NCBI GenBank assembly: GCA_003612625.1 | Contig: RAZJ01000016.1 | Location: forward strand, 1 to 58,692 | Source: a bacterium 1XD42-1 | Lineage (GTDB): Bacteria > Bacillota > Clostridia > Oscillospirales > Ruminococcaceae | DNA length: 58,692 bases | Direction of reading: 5' to 3' | In this document: positions 8,483 to 17,474 of the stretch, piece by piece | Numbering within the stretch: position 1 is the stretch's first letter | How the letters are laid out: each line of letters opens with the position of its first letter | Notes under the pieces: model-generated | What the model saw: only the letters and a program-made list of their open reading frames with translations | What the model was told of the DNA's origin: nothing | Database searches by the model: none | Program-made: the position numbers and the translations under genes

Positions 8483-9664
8483 TTATCTTAGTGCTATAAT
8501 ACGTGAAAGGCTTTGGATAATATCATATCCATCCCAAATGACTCCAATATCCATAGCACTTCCAAAGGGGACTATTCGATCGATTCCTGTAAGATGATTC
8601 TGTAACACCAATTCACGTACTTCCTCAGGGTCAATTCCAAAATAAGTTATAGTCTGATATTTTTCATTTATATAAGAAGCAATCTCTGAAAGTGTTTCCA
8701 ATTCAAATTCATAGAAATAACCACACTTTCCACGCAATATTGTTGTATCTTGTGGAAGCCTCGCAAGAGAAACAACAGAAAGAAAATTATTTTTTTGATG
8801 AAGACCAATCACCTCATTTTTTTCAATAATATCCTGGCATAATTGTGTATATTTATCCATTGCGGATGCAGGCTGGAGGAAATATTGTTTCTGTGCTTGC
8901 TGTTCCACAGCTTCCCAAAACCGTTCCTTAATTTCTTGTGTAACGTTATACCAAAAAATTATTTGTGGTGAAGAACAGGCATTCTGATCCATTAAATATG
9001 TATCATTATAAAATTTCTCTGCCTGATGTCTTAATATTGTTTTATCCGCAGCAAGGACTGCCTGTCCATTTATAATTGCCGCTGAATATCGATCAGCAAA
9101 ACAAACATCTACACACCGCGGTTTTGTTGGCAATTTTCGTATCATATTAATTGTGGCATCTCCGCCCCAAATAATGCGCACATCAGAAATTGCACTGAAT
9201 TCAGCAGTTATTTTATTGTCAGATGATGGATATTCAACAAAAGTCGTATTATCTCTTATCTCTGCAAATGTATCATCTGTAAATATCTGTTGTATCGCTT
9301 CACAAATAATTTTTATTTGCGGAAAACTTTTTGATGGTATACGGACTATATTCCCATTTCCAGCTAACAAAGAAAACAGAAATGAAAACGCAAAATTTAC
9401 AGGAATATTAGATGGGGCAATGTGAAAAGTAAGCCCACGTCCTATCCTTTTTTCATTATCATTAAATTGTTTTTTTAATTGTAAAATATTTGATTTTCTA
9501 CACCAGAAAGCAAATGTTATTATATCTGGAAATGCACGACTGTTCGGATTGGCAAGGAGCTCTTGCGAAAGTTTATCACAAAAAGCACAAGCCTTTTCAT
9601 TATATGGTGTGAGGGGGTGTACCGTATAATTAGGCCTGCCAAGCAAATATTTAATGTTGCTCAT
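8483..9664 (-). CDS. LuxC-type acyl reductase (acyl-thioester to aldehyde)
   Basis: 393 residues with the aldehyde-dehydrogenase-like LuxC fold. FHIAPSNIPVNFAFSFLFSLLAGN (about 80-103, part shown), IIWGGD, and the probable acyl-accepting Cys230 in MDQNACSSPQ are visible. LuxC proteins reduce an acyl group handed over by LuxE to an aldehyde with NADPH. I chose the ATG at 9664, which overlaps the LuxE stop and has GGGGGTG upstream, rather than the longer frame from 9709. The same arrangement is seen in the paralogue at 50963-52138. Confidence 0.82.
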   Translation of the reverse strand: MSNIKYLLGRPNYTVHPLTPYNEKACAFCDKLSQELLANPNSRAFPDIITFAFWCRKSNILQLKKQFNDNEKRIGRGLTFHIAPSNIPVNFAFSFLFSLLAGNGNIVRIPSKSFPQIKIICEAIQQIFTDDTFAEIRDNTTFVEYPSSDNKITAEFSAISDVRIIWGGDATINMIRKLPTKPRCVDVCFADRYSAAIINGQAVLAADKTILRHQAEKFYNDTYLMDQNACSSPQIIFWYNVTQEIKERFWEAVEQQAQKQYFLQPASAMDKYTQLCQDIIEKNEVIGLHQKNNFLSVVSLARLPQDTTILRGKCGYFYEFELETLSEIASYINEKYQTITYFGIDPEEVRELVLQNHLTGIDRIVPFGSAMDIGVIWDGYDIIQSLSRIIALR

Positions 9665-10697
9665 AGGTATCACTACACCCCCTGATCTCCGCACCTTTAA
9701 TGCGTCCATATATCTTAAAATACTTCCCTAACCTACCACATGGACAATTATCTTCCCCTAACAATTCTCCCTTATCTTCGGTAAGCAAAATATGTCCTGG
9801 ATAACTGGTAGGCAGTAACGAAACTAACTTAATTAAACCTTTTTTATTCGTTTTAACACAAGAAAAATCCGAATACGGTAAAAATTCAATATCAGAAAAA
9901 AGCGAGGCATGGAGGTGGCCATATTCGCATTCCATAAAAATAGATCCTGTTTGTTCTACCATACCATAATAGTTTAATACTTTTTTTAATGCCGTTACTT
10001 CTTTTAACCCCTTTCGAAAAGTATCTGCATCTACAGCGATATCAGATAACTTTTTCCATCCGCCGCCATGTATCAAAACACCTTTTAGAGGCAAGCGATA
10101 CCCTTTTTTCTTTAAAGGCTGATAAAAATACTTCCAGATCATAAATGTAAACCCAAACATGAGAATTTCTTGTTCCGCATATTTTTTACAAAACGAGTCA
10201 AGCACTTTCCAATCAAGCTGCATCTTTTCATCCAACGCATAAGTTATATCTCGCCCAAGCATCGAAAAACCAAGAATACCCGCTCCCCGTGCTGAAAACA
10301 TATTTCTATTTTTGAGAACCGCTTTCGAATCGATTACTAACATGGGTAATCTTGTCTTCCCTGTAAAGTCAGATACAATTTTAGAAAGTACCTTTGTCTG
10401 GCGTAAAGAGGTTTCTTTATCCAAATAAATTTTAGAAACTGCTTGTCCACTTGTACCAGAAGATGTCATTGTTTTTACAATATTTTCTTTTGTAACACTG
10501 CATAAAGAATATTGCTTAAAGAGGCGCACTGGTAAAGGTGGATTTTGGCCTAATCTATCACAAAGATTTCTGTAAATTTCACAATTCATATAGTGATGTG
10601 TACCTAAATCGGAAAGCGCTATTTCATAAAGTTTTTGTTTTTCTTCATGATTTAAAGAATAAGGAGAAAGTTGCAACAGATATTCATAATCAATCAT
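9651..10697 (-). CDS. LuxE-type acyl-protein synthetase / acyltransferase
   Basis: 348 residues of the LuxE family. A Ser/Thr/Gly-rich adenylate loop (TMTSSGTSGQAVSK, about 77-90), LIHGGGWKKL, and a Cys-rich C-terminus (CPCGRLGKYF, RGCSDTYEQH) are present. In bioluminescence LuxE activates a fatty acid and passes it to LuxC. Here an upstream acyl-AMP ligase and ACP suggest the acid is first carried on ACP. The gene overlaps both its neighbours, so it is translationally coupled. Confidence 0.82.
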   Translation of the reverse strand: MIDYEYLLQLSPYSLNHEEKQKLYEIALSDLGTHHYMNCEIYRNLCDRLGQNPPLPVRLFKQYSLCSVTKENIVKTMTSSGTSGQAVSKIYLDKETSLRQTKVLSKIVSDFTGKTRLPMLVIDSKAVLKNRNMFSARGAGILGFSMLGRDITYALDEKMQLDWKVLDSFCKKYAEQEILMFGFTFMIWKYFYQPLKKKGYRLPLKGVLIHGGGWKKLSDIAVDADTFRKGLKEVTALKKVLNYYGMVEQTGSIFMECEYGHLHASLFSDIEFLPYSDFSCVKTNKKGLIKLVSLLPTSYPGHILLTEDKGELLGEDNCPCGRLGKYFKIYGRIKGAEIRGCSDTYEQH

Positions 10698-12096
10698 AGT
10701 TTTTTATCTCCGAATAAAGTACTTTTCCCGATGGATTCCGAGGAATTTTTTCGATCACAATTACTTTAAAACCACCATGAGAAATTGCAGTATGGTTATC
10801 AATATAAGTTCCGGCTTTTTCTTTTAAAGAGGGATCTGTTATAAATATCTTTAAACAATCATCTATCCCTGTACAGGCACATTCTATTCCTTCTTTTTTT
10901 AAAAGCCTTTCAACTTCATCTAAGTTAACACGATTTCCAAAAATCTTTAAAAAGCGCTTTTTTCTACCAATAATATAATAAAATCCATCCTCATCACGTT
11001 TAGCAATATCTCCTGTATGCAGCACCCCATGATTATCATCTCCTAATGAAAGATCGAAGCGATTTTGCGCATAACCTAAACTTACATTATCTCCATAATA
11101 AAGAAGTTCCCCCGCTATATTGGGGTTTATAATTTCGTTATTATCGGCATCTATTAAGGAAAACCGTCCGCCAGGAATAGCTATGCCAATACTTCCCACC
11201 TTTTCTTGAGCATATTGAAACGGCAGCCAAGCCATTCTAGCTGTTGCTTCTGTCTGGCCATACATTACAATAAATTCCATGTGGCGATCTTCACATAATT
11301 TTGAAAATTCAGAACATAATTCTGCTGAAAGCTTTCCCCCTGCTTGGGTGACATAGCGTAAGTTAGGTAATTCCATTTTATTAAAACGCAGCTTCTTTAA
11401 CATTTCATAGATATATGGAACCCCACCAAATGTAGTGGCTTTTTCTTCCCTAAGTTGCTTCCAAAACCGCTTATCCATCAGGGTTGCTTCTGTTAGGATT
11501 TCACTGGCACCTGTTGCAAGATGCGTATTTAAAATTGAAAGTCCGTAAGTATAGTTCATTGGCATTGTTGAAATTGCCCTATCATTTTGGACAATTTTAA
11601 GATATTTAATAATAGATTCCGTATTACTTTGAATATTTTGATAAGATTGTCGTACAAATTTAGGACTCCCTGTACTGCCTGATGTAGCAAGAAGTAATCC
11701 TAATTCATGATATAATTGATAATCCTGTTCATATTTAGTAGAAATTAAAGTATAATTCCTGAAACTATAAACTCTTTTTCCCGTTATTTTGCCAGCTATA
11801 AAAGTGGGAACCCAGCAAAACTTAGGATGGTAATTTTCTAAAAGCTCTCTTAAAAGTGTAATATCTATTGATTTATCAAGCAAAGCTGGAACTATCCGCC
11901 GGCGTATACATCCTATGTAGCCTATTGCCGATTCGATACAATTGCTACATAAAATAAATATAAGGCAATGTTCTCCTATCTTTTCTGAAAAAATATCACT
12001 AAAATTTAAGAGATCGCTATAACTAAGATGTTCCCCATTTTCTGAAACTAAAGCAGTATACTTTGAAAACTGATCCAAATAATCAAAAAATAACGT
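10690..12096 (-). CDS. AMP-dependent acyl ligase (ANL family); start codon uncertain, possibly ACG
   Basis: Roughly 465 residues. Adenylation motifs are visible: ATSGSTGSPKFVRQS (A3), YGQTEATARMAWLP (A5), TGDIAKRDEDGFYYIIGRKKR (A7-A8, first part) and IPRNPSGKVLYSEI with the A10 Lys. It probably loads an acid onto the ACP encoded just upstream. The first usual start is TTG at 12078, ~28 nt from the only RBS-like AAGGGA. Alignment with the paralogue (GTG start at 54579) puts the true start at codon 12096-12094, which is ACG and directly follows a stop. Either ACG is used as a weak start or the start has been lost. Confidence 0.75.
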   Translation of the reverse strand, partial: TLFFDYLDQFSKYTALVSENGEHLSYSDLLNFSDIFSEKIGEHCLIFILCSNCIESAIGYIGCIRRRIVPALLDKSIDITLLRELLENYHPKFCWVPTFIAGKITGKRVYSFRNYTLISTKYEQDYQLYHELGLLLATSGSTGSPKFVRQSYQNIQSNTESIIKYLKIVQNDRAISTMPMNYTYGLSILNTHLATGASEILTEATLMDKRFWKQLREEKATTFGGVPYIYEMLKKLRFNKMELPNLRYVTQAGGKLSAELCSEFSKLCEDRHMEFIVMYGQTEATARMAWLPFQYAQEKVGSIGIAIPGGRFSLIDADNNEIINPNIAGELLYYGDNVSLGYAQNRFDLSLGDDNHGVLHTGDIAKRDEDGFYYIIGRKKRFLKIFGNRVNLDEVERLLKKEGIECACTGIDDCLKIFITDPSLKEKAGTYIDNHTAISHGGFKVIVIEKIPRNPSGKVLYSEIKNYD

Positions 12097-12124
12097 TTAA
12101 AATCGTTCCCTTCTTAATTTTAAA

Positions 12125-12361
12125 TTAAATTGTTACACCATATTTCGCAATCAGCTCTTTTCCCTTTACATAAGAACTAAAATCAATAATATCATCTGTA
12201 TCAAACATAATGTCAAATATATCCTCTAACGCCGCAATCAGTTGCATATGGCCTACACTATCCCATGCACTAATTTTTTGATACTCTAATGATTCTAAAT
12301 CCAATTCAGCAACATTTAAAATTTCCATAAAAGCTTTATTGTATTTTTCGAGGTTATTCAT
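12125..12361 (-). CDS. Acyl carrier protein of the left LuxC/LuxE module
   Basis: 78 residues, acidic, with the phosphopantetheine-attachment Ser in WDSVGHMQ (about residues 34-41). Helical ACP fold residues follow (LEDIFDIMFDTDDIIDF). It sits directly before the acyl-AMP ligase, LuxE and LuxC genes. It is strikingly similar to the ACP at 54612-54848, which holds the same position in the right locus. It most likely carries the acid that is reduced to an aldehyde. Confidence 0.88.
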   Translation of the reverse strand: MNNLEKYNKAFMEILNVAELDLESLEYQKISAWDSVGHMQLIAALEDIFDIMFDTDDIIDFSSYVKGKELIAKYGVTI

Positions 12362-12391
12362 AATAATTAAACTCCTTTTTTCTATAATTTA

Positions 12392-13060
12392 TTACAGAAT
12401 AGCATCCTTTAATAAAAAGGAGCCATAATGACCTGGATATACAACAGTTTCTTTTGGAAGGCTCCGAAGAAAAGATAGTGTATATTGTTGAAAATCTTCC
12501 GGATTGCCCCCAGGAAAACGAGTATATGTTTTTTGTCCGATTACAAGTGTATCACCTGAAAATAATATTTTTTTATCTAAAAGGATACTGGAACTCCCTG
12601 GTGAATGTCCTGGTGTTTCCCGTAAAAAAAACTGATGGCCTTGCCAATTTATCAGCACTTCGTACTCAAATACATTATCTGCTTTACAGCAGTAATCCGG
12701 AATAATCATCTTTTGATCAGTAACCGGCTCTTGCTTTTGCATTTTAATGAAAGCTGGATAGTAATGAGCCATATTTAGACGAGGATTTTCAATCCGATCC
12801 GCACAAATTTTTGAACAAATAACCGGACATTTAAAATTTGTTTTTAATTCATTGACCCCGTTAATGTGATCATAATGCTCATGTGTAAGAAAACAATAAT
12901 CTATTTTTAATTGTTTAATTTTTTGAAAAAATAATTTATTATTACAAGGATCAATTACAACGGCATGACCATTTGCAGATAGTAAATAACTATTAGAACA
13001 TAAATAATCAGAGGGAAAAATATATAATCGTAGCAATGACAACTCAAAGTAACCCGCCAT
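12392..13060 (-). CDS. Metallo-beta-lactamase-fold hydrolase (glyoxalase II-like)
   Basis: 222 residues with the two-metal motif THEHYDH (His60, His62, Asp64, His65), a later GHSPGSSSILL and LFSGDTLV, and a C-terminal YPGHYGS. These are typical of thioester-cleaving MBL hydrolases. Its place next to the ACP suggests an acyl-ACP thioesterase or editing role, which is inference. It overlaps the end of the preceding SDR by 17 nt. The right locus has no counterpart. The ATG at 13060 lies inside the SDR end, and a TTG at 13042 is also possible. Confidence 0.75.
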   Translation of the reverse strand: MAGYFELSLLRLYIFPSDYLCSNSYLLSANGHAVVIDPCNNKLFFQKIKQLKIDYCFLTHEHYDHINGVNELKTNFKCPVICSKICADRIENPRLNMAHYYPAFIKMQKQEPVTDQKMIIPDYCCKADNVFEYEVLINWQGHQFFLRETPGHSPGSSSILLDKKILFSGDTLVIGQKTYTRFPGGNPEDFQQYTLSFLRSLPKETVVYPGHYGSFLLKDAIL

Positions 13061-13793
13061 CTATTCTAAGTACCTGACCCGTTATAAAGGAAGACAGATC
13101 CGAAGCAAAAAACAATGCTCCATTTGCAATATCTTTTGGTGTTCCCATTTTCTTTAATGCAGTTTCTGAAACAATTTGTGTAATCTGCTCTTTATTGAGT
13201 GTTATTAAGCTTGTATCCGTAATGCCTGGCGCAATACTATTTACCCGAATTCCCTGTAATCCTAATTCCTCAGCCAATACTCGCGAAAAACATGTTAAAG
13301 CTGATTTTGCGGAGCCATACGCACTTCTTCCGCCATCACAGTCCAATCCAGAAGTTGACGAAATATTGATAATACTTCCTTGAACTTTACTTTTCAGCAT
13401 GGCCTTTACTACCATTTGTGTGAATAAAAATGGAGCAAAAAAATCAACTTCAAAAATTTCTTTTACAGTTTTTAATGATGTCATTTGAAAGAGTGCTCGA
13501 TGAGTAATTCCTGCATTATTTACAAGAATATCTATTGGAACCTTTTCTTGCATTATCTCCTTAAATGCAAATTTTATTTGTTCTTCATTTGAAAGATCAA
13601 AATAAATTGGCTTAATCCTTACCCCATATTTTTTTGACATTTCTGCAACATTAGCAGAAAAATCAGAATCTTCTGCACGAATACATGCCCAAATATTCGC
13701 CCCATTTTCTGCAAATGATTCTACAATGGCATACCCTATCCCTTTTCGTGCGCCTGTAACAATCGCATTTTTTCCTTTTAGCAGTTTTTCCAT
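13044..13793 (-). CDS. SDR-family oxidoreductase
   Basis: 249 residues. TGARKGIG near residue 14, NNAG near 91, the active-site Ser then AYGSAKSA near 155-162, and a C-terminal ITGQVLRIDGG are visible. It starts at the stop codon of the next SDR (13793), so the two are coupled. They are diverged tandem paralogues and also resemble the SDRs at 7690 and 50203. They could be successive ketoreductases or epimerases on a sugar or ACP-bound acyl chain. Confidence 0.78.
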   Translation of the reverse strand: MEKLLKGKNAIVTGARKGIGYAIVESFAENGANIWACIRAEDSDFSANVAEMSKKYGVRIKPIYFDLSNEEQIKFAFKEIMQEKVPIDILVNNAGITHRALFQMTSLKTVKEIFEVDFFAPFLFTQMVVKAMLKSKVQGSIINISSTSGLDCDGGRSAYGSAKSALTCFSRVLAEELGLQGIRVNSIAPGITDTSLITLNKEQITQIVSETALKKMGTPKDIANGALFFASDLSSFITGQVLRIDGGLL

Positions 13794-14539
13794 TATGCAC
13801 CCATACCCCCATCAATTCGAATAACTTGTCCTGTAATATGAGAAGATAAATCAGATGCAAGAAATAATATTGTATTTGCAACTTCTTCTGGTTTTCCCAT
13901 TCTTTTCAGTTGAGTAGCCTGCACTTTAGCTGATACAATCTCTGACGGAACATTTTGATACATATCTGTATCAATCATTCCTGGAGCAATTGCATTAACT
14001 CTGATTTTGTGTGGGCCTAACTCTATAGCCATTGTTTTTGTAGCTGCTACAAGTGCAGATTTTGCCGAAGCATAAGAAAGTTGTCCAGCTCTTCCATCTA
14101 GTCCCGAAATACTGGAAGTATTAATAATACTTCCGCCATTGCCCCCTCTCTGCATTAACTTAACAATATATTGACTAAAAATAATCTGCGCAAAAAAATC
14201 TACTTGAAACGTATCCTGCATATCTGTCATTGTTACCATAGGAAACATAGCATCATGATTCATACCTGCAATATTCACAAGAATATCTATATTTTTCTTG
14301 TGCCTTTGGATTTCTCTGGCTGCACTCTTAACTGCTTCATTATCCATCATGTCAAAATAAACAGGTATTATTTCTGAATTGTACCTTTGGTACAATTCAG
14401 ACAGATGAAAGGTATATTCATCTGTCTTTTTTAAGGAACATGCAAAAATAGTCGCTCCTGATTTTGCAAAAATATCTAAAGTACTACGTCCAATTCCCTG
14501 AAGGCACCCTGTAATAACTGCTGTTTTTCCTTGTATCAT
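13793..14539 (-). CDS. SDR-family oxidoreductase
   Basis: 248 residues. The NAD(P)-binding TGCLQGIG, an NNAG equivalent NIAGMNH, the catalytic SYASAKSAL and a C-terminal ITGQVIRIDGGMGA are present. The Asn of NNAG is replaced by Ile, a small departure from the usual SDR pattern. It lies between the acetyltransferase at 14549 and the SDR at 13044 and overlaps the latter by one base. Confidence 0.78.
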   Translation of the reverse strand: MIQGKTAVITGCLQGIGRSTLDIFAKSGATIFACSLKKTDEYTFHLSELYQRYNSEIIPVYFDMMDNEAVKSAAREIQRHKKNIDILVNIAGMNHDAMFPMVTMTDMQDTFQVDFFAQIIFSQYIVKLMQRGGNGGSIINTSSISGLDGRAGQLSYASAKSALVAATKTMAIELGPHKIRVNAIAPGMIDTDMYQNVPSEIVSAKVQATQLKRMGKPEEVANTILFLASDLSSHITGQVIRIDGGMGA

Positions 14540-14548
14540 AATATTTCC

Positions 14549-15220
14549 TCACATTTTTGGTTTGAATACTTTATGGTCATTATTTTTTTGTATAATTCGG
14601 GCAGGATTTCCTGCTGCAATCATTTCATTAGGAACATCTCGTTGAATAGATGAACACATACTGATGATTGCTGCATCTCCAATTGATATTTTTTCTCTTA
14701 TCGCAGAATGTAATCCAACATATACTTGATTCCCTATGGAAACGTTTCCAGCAATACGGACTCCTGCCGAAATGACGCTATCTTCTCCTACCTGAGAACC
14801 ATGCCCTATACCACAAGAAGGTTGAAGAAACGTATTCGTTCCTATCATAGTATCATAAGAAATATTACACCCAAAATTTACTATACATCCTTCCAAAATA
14901 ATAGCTCTAGGGCTTATTCTACATATTGGATGAATCAATGTGGCCAAGTGGTAATTGGAAGCAATAACCTTTTTTCTAATATGTTCCCTGCCAAAAGGCT
15001 CTCCTACTGCAATAGCAATTTGTGTAAATTTTGCAGAAAAACGCAAAACAAAATCCTCGTACCTTAAAACTGGGATTCCCCATATTTCTTTTTCCGAATC
15101 TATATCAGAAATAAAAACTATATTTCCCCAATAAGGATCTGTTCTGGCCTTATTAATCGTCTCGGCTAATTCATAGACTTCTCTTCCTAAACCGCCTGCA
15201 CCATAAATACCTAAAATCAA
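14549..15220 (-). CDS. PglD/VioB/NeuD-like sugar N-acetyltransferase
   Basis: 223 residues. An N-terminal nucleotide-sugar-binding Rossmann segment (GIYGAGGLGREVYELA, about 4-19) is followed from about 105 by left-handed beta-helix hexapeptide repeats (VGEDSVISAGVRIAGNVSIG and so on). The C-terminal IAAGNPARII is typical. This is the PglD/VioB family, which acetylates the 4-amino group of UDP- or dTDP-4-amino-4,6-dideoxy sugars. With rmlA, rmlB and the VioA-like aminotransferase in the same locus it fits dTDP-Qui4NAc or Fuc4NAc synthesis. The start is TTG with AAAGGGACGG upstream. Confidence 0.82.
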   Translation of the reverse strand: MILGIYGAGGLGREVYELAETINKARTDPYWGNIVFISDIDSEKEIWGIPVLRYEDFVLRFSAKFTQIAIAVGEPFGREHIRKKVIASNYHLATLIHPICRISPRAIILEGCIVNFGCNISYDTMIGTNTFLQPSCGIGHGSQVGEDSVISAGVRIAGNVSIGNQVYVGLHSAIREKISIGDAAIISMCSSIQRDVPNEMIAAGNPARIIQKNNDHKVFKPKM

Positions 15221-15240
15221 TAAAAACCGTCCCTTTCTAC

Positions 15241-16440
15241 TTATGGAATGTTTACTTCTTCAAAAGTAATTTTACCTTCTGCATAATCAAAAACTTGTTT
15301 CCACAGACGGGCCGCTGAATCTGCACCAAAATATTTTTTAAGCCAAGGATTAGGTTCAGATTGTTCAGGAAGTAATGAAAAATCTTCGTAAGATATATCT
15401 TTTAGATCTTCAATATTATATATGGTAAAACCTTTTTCTTTTAAAAAATAAAAAAGCGGATTATCTGGAGCAAGATACACTTTTTTACCCATATAAAGCA
15501 ACCTAATAATATTGCCAAGAGCATTTTGCCGTGGCGCTCCTAAAATAGCTATATCAATTGTTGATAAAAAAACATCATAGTCCCATTTACTTATTAATTT
15601 TTTTAGCACTTTTACTTTGTTGGGAAAAAGTATTTTTGCATATTCTTCCACCATACGTGGATAATCATTTATATGATCTGTTCCACCGTTTCCATAGCTT
15701 AACGGCAAATGAATTTCGACATTTTCCATACTAAAGCGCTCTATTTGATTAAGAATATATGCATGTCGATTAAAAGTGTGAGAATTGTGCCCTATTAAAA
15801 TACGAAGCGGTGGCTTTTCTTCATACTCATTATGTATAATGGAGTCGCTTTCTTTTTTTTCATTTACTATTGGGGGAACTTCTGACTGCAAATCTTTTTG
15901 GGACAATTCATCAAGATGTTTCCATATATCATCTGCTGTCCCATAAGGAGCACAAAGTACAGGCCTTTTTCCAAATTCTTTTTCATATACTTCTATATCT
16001 GTAGGCAATAAAACAACAGGAATACCCAAATACTGCCGACAAGCTTTTCCTATATAATTAAGTATTCTCCCTTTAATATGTTTACTTTCATATTTATAGT
16101 TATATAAATCAATACCCCATATAACCCATATCGATTTTTGTAAATATTTTTTATGAAAAAATAAAAATATCAATAGAGAAAAGTTAGGAATAAATTGATG
16201 AAACACAATATGTTCTGCCTGTGAAAATAATTTATTAAAAGAAAGATACTTTTTGATTTTTCCCTTTCCTAGTTGAGGAAAATCAATCGTATTTTCAAAT
16301 AATAACATTCCCTTATCAGATCCAGATGCTGGGCTGCTAAAAAGAATCGTATGTTCTTCCCAATTAAAATATTTTCGTAGCATTATAAGATAACCCTTCA
16401 TCATTCGTTGACTTGGTGGCATTATATGTAGATATTTCAT
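15241..16440 (-). CDS. GT56-family 4-acetamido-4,6-dideoxyhexose transferase (WecF-like)
   Basis: 399 residues resembling TDP-Fuc4NAc:lipid II Fuc4NAc transferases (GT56). An early FHQFIPN and WVIWGIDLY, a middle LRILIGHNSHTFNRHAY, and later VFLSTIDIAILGAPRQNALGN are visible. The family uses dTDP-4-acetamido-4,6-dideoxyhexose, which the neighbouring rmlA, rmlB, VioA-like and acetyltransferase genes could supply. It overlaps the upstream GT2 gene by ATGA. A ~40-residue charged insertion (about 185-220) is unusual. Confidence 0.75.
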   Translation of the reverse strand: MKYLHIMPPSQRMMKGYLIMLRKYFNWEEHTILFSSPASGSDKGMLLFENTIDFPQLGKGKIKKYLSFNKLFSQAEHIVFHQFIPNFSLLIFLFFHKKYLQKSIWVIWGIDLYNYKYESKHIKGRILNYIGKACRQYLGIPVVLLPTDIEVYEKEFGKRPVLCAPYGTADDIWKHLDELSQKDLQSEVPPIVNEKKESDSIIHNEYEEKPPLRILIGHNSHTFNRHAYILNQIERFSMENVEIHLPLSYGNGGTDHINDYPRMVEEYAKILFPNKVKVLKKLISKWDYDVFLSTIDIAILGAPRQNALGNIIRLLYMGKKVYLAPDNPLFYFLKEKGFTIYNIEDLKDISYEDFSLLPEQSEPNPWLKKYFGADSAARLWKQVFDYAEGKITFEEVNIP

Positions 16441-17432
16441 TTTTTTCTCCTTATATTAGTCCAAATCTTATTGCATATCTTTTCTAAGATTATAATTGGA
16501 ATTATTGCAATAGTATAAAATGGTCTCTTTATTGAATCAAAAATTTCTGTAACTAAATGGAAATTTGCTTGAGTATTATAAAATTTTGCTGCAATCCAAT
16601 AAATGAAAGCTGACACCAATAGTCTTCGTTTATGATAGTCAAAATCAATTTTTTTCTTAAAAGATGAAACTGCATACCTTTCTAAAGTTAAGGTATAGTT
16701 AAAATCATCCTGTATTCGGTCAGGATTATTGATATATAATATTGCCGTTGCATTTGTACCTGTAATCTCAAGCACTTGTCGATAACAACTCATATTTCGA
16801 TTAATACGATAAATATTTCCCTGCATAGCCCAAATCATTGCAATTGTTCGATCGCTAATCATACGATTCGCTTTATAGATAATAGTTCCATCAAAATCCG
16901 GCTCTAAAAAAAAATTTCTGCGCATTAAAGTACTATTTTGACCGGGAAGAAAAAATCCTTTTAAGTCATATATTGTATAAAAACGGCGTCTGCTAATCCA
17001 ACTTAGTTTTTGAATAGATTCTGGAATCCCTTTTTTATTAACTATTGTCATTTCATGAGTACAAGCACTAAACTCTGAATGCGCTTCTAAAAAATCAAAC
17101 TGGATTTGCAGTTTTTTTGGATCAGTCCAAAAATCATCCCCTTCGCATCCTGCAAGATAACGTCCTAAAGCACAGGTTCCTAATTCATAACCATTTCTAC
17201 TTGCCCCAAGATTCTTTGAACGAAAAAAAGCTCGTATTTTATCTGGGTATCTTTTCTGATACTCCCTTATAATTATTCCTGTTCCGTCATTAGAAGCATC
17301 GTCTCCAATTAGTATCTCAAATTTAAAAGATGTTCTTTGTTGTAATATCCCATCCAAAGCCTGCCGAATATATGGTCTATGATTATATGTCGGTACAATT
17401 ACACTAACAGATGGTTTTTCTTCTTTATACAT
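16437..17432 (-). CDS. Family 2 glycosyltransferase
   Basis: 331 residues with a GT-A fold. VSVIVPTYNHRPYIRQAL opens the domain, followed by IGDDASNDGTG and the acidic CEGDDFWTD metal site. A C-terminal hydrophobic stretch (IAIIPIIILEKI) may anchor it to the membrane. It is a paralogue of 20866-21804, sharing the EGDD[FY]WTDP motif and overall layout. The donor and acceptor are unknown. The RBS is GAGGTAAAGA. Confidence 0.82.
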   Translation of the reverse strand: MYKEEKPSVSVIVPTYNHRPYIRQALDGILQQRTSFKFEILIGDDASNDGTGIIIREYQKRYPDKIRAFFRSKNLGASRNGYELGTCALGRYLAGCEGDDFWTDPKKLQIQFDFLEAHSEFSACTHEMTIVNKKGIPESIQKLSWISRRRFYTIYDLKGFFLPGQNSTLMRRNFFLEPDFDGTIIYKANRMISDRTIAMIWAMQGNIYRINRNMSCYRQVLEITGTNATAILYINNPDRIQDDFNYTLTLERYAVSSFKKKIDFDYHKRRLLVSAFIYWIAAKFYNTQANFHLVTEIFDSIKRPFYTIAIIPIIILEKICNKIWTNIRRKK

Positions 17433-17474
17433 TCTTTACCTCATTACAGTTCTATATTTTTTACAGGAAATTAT

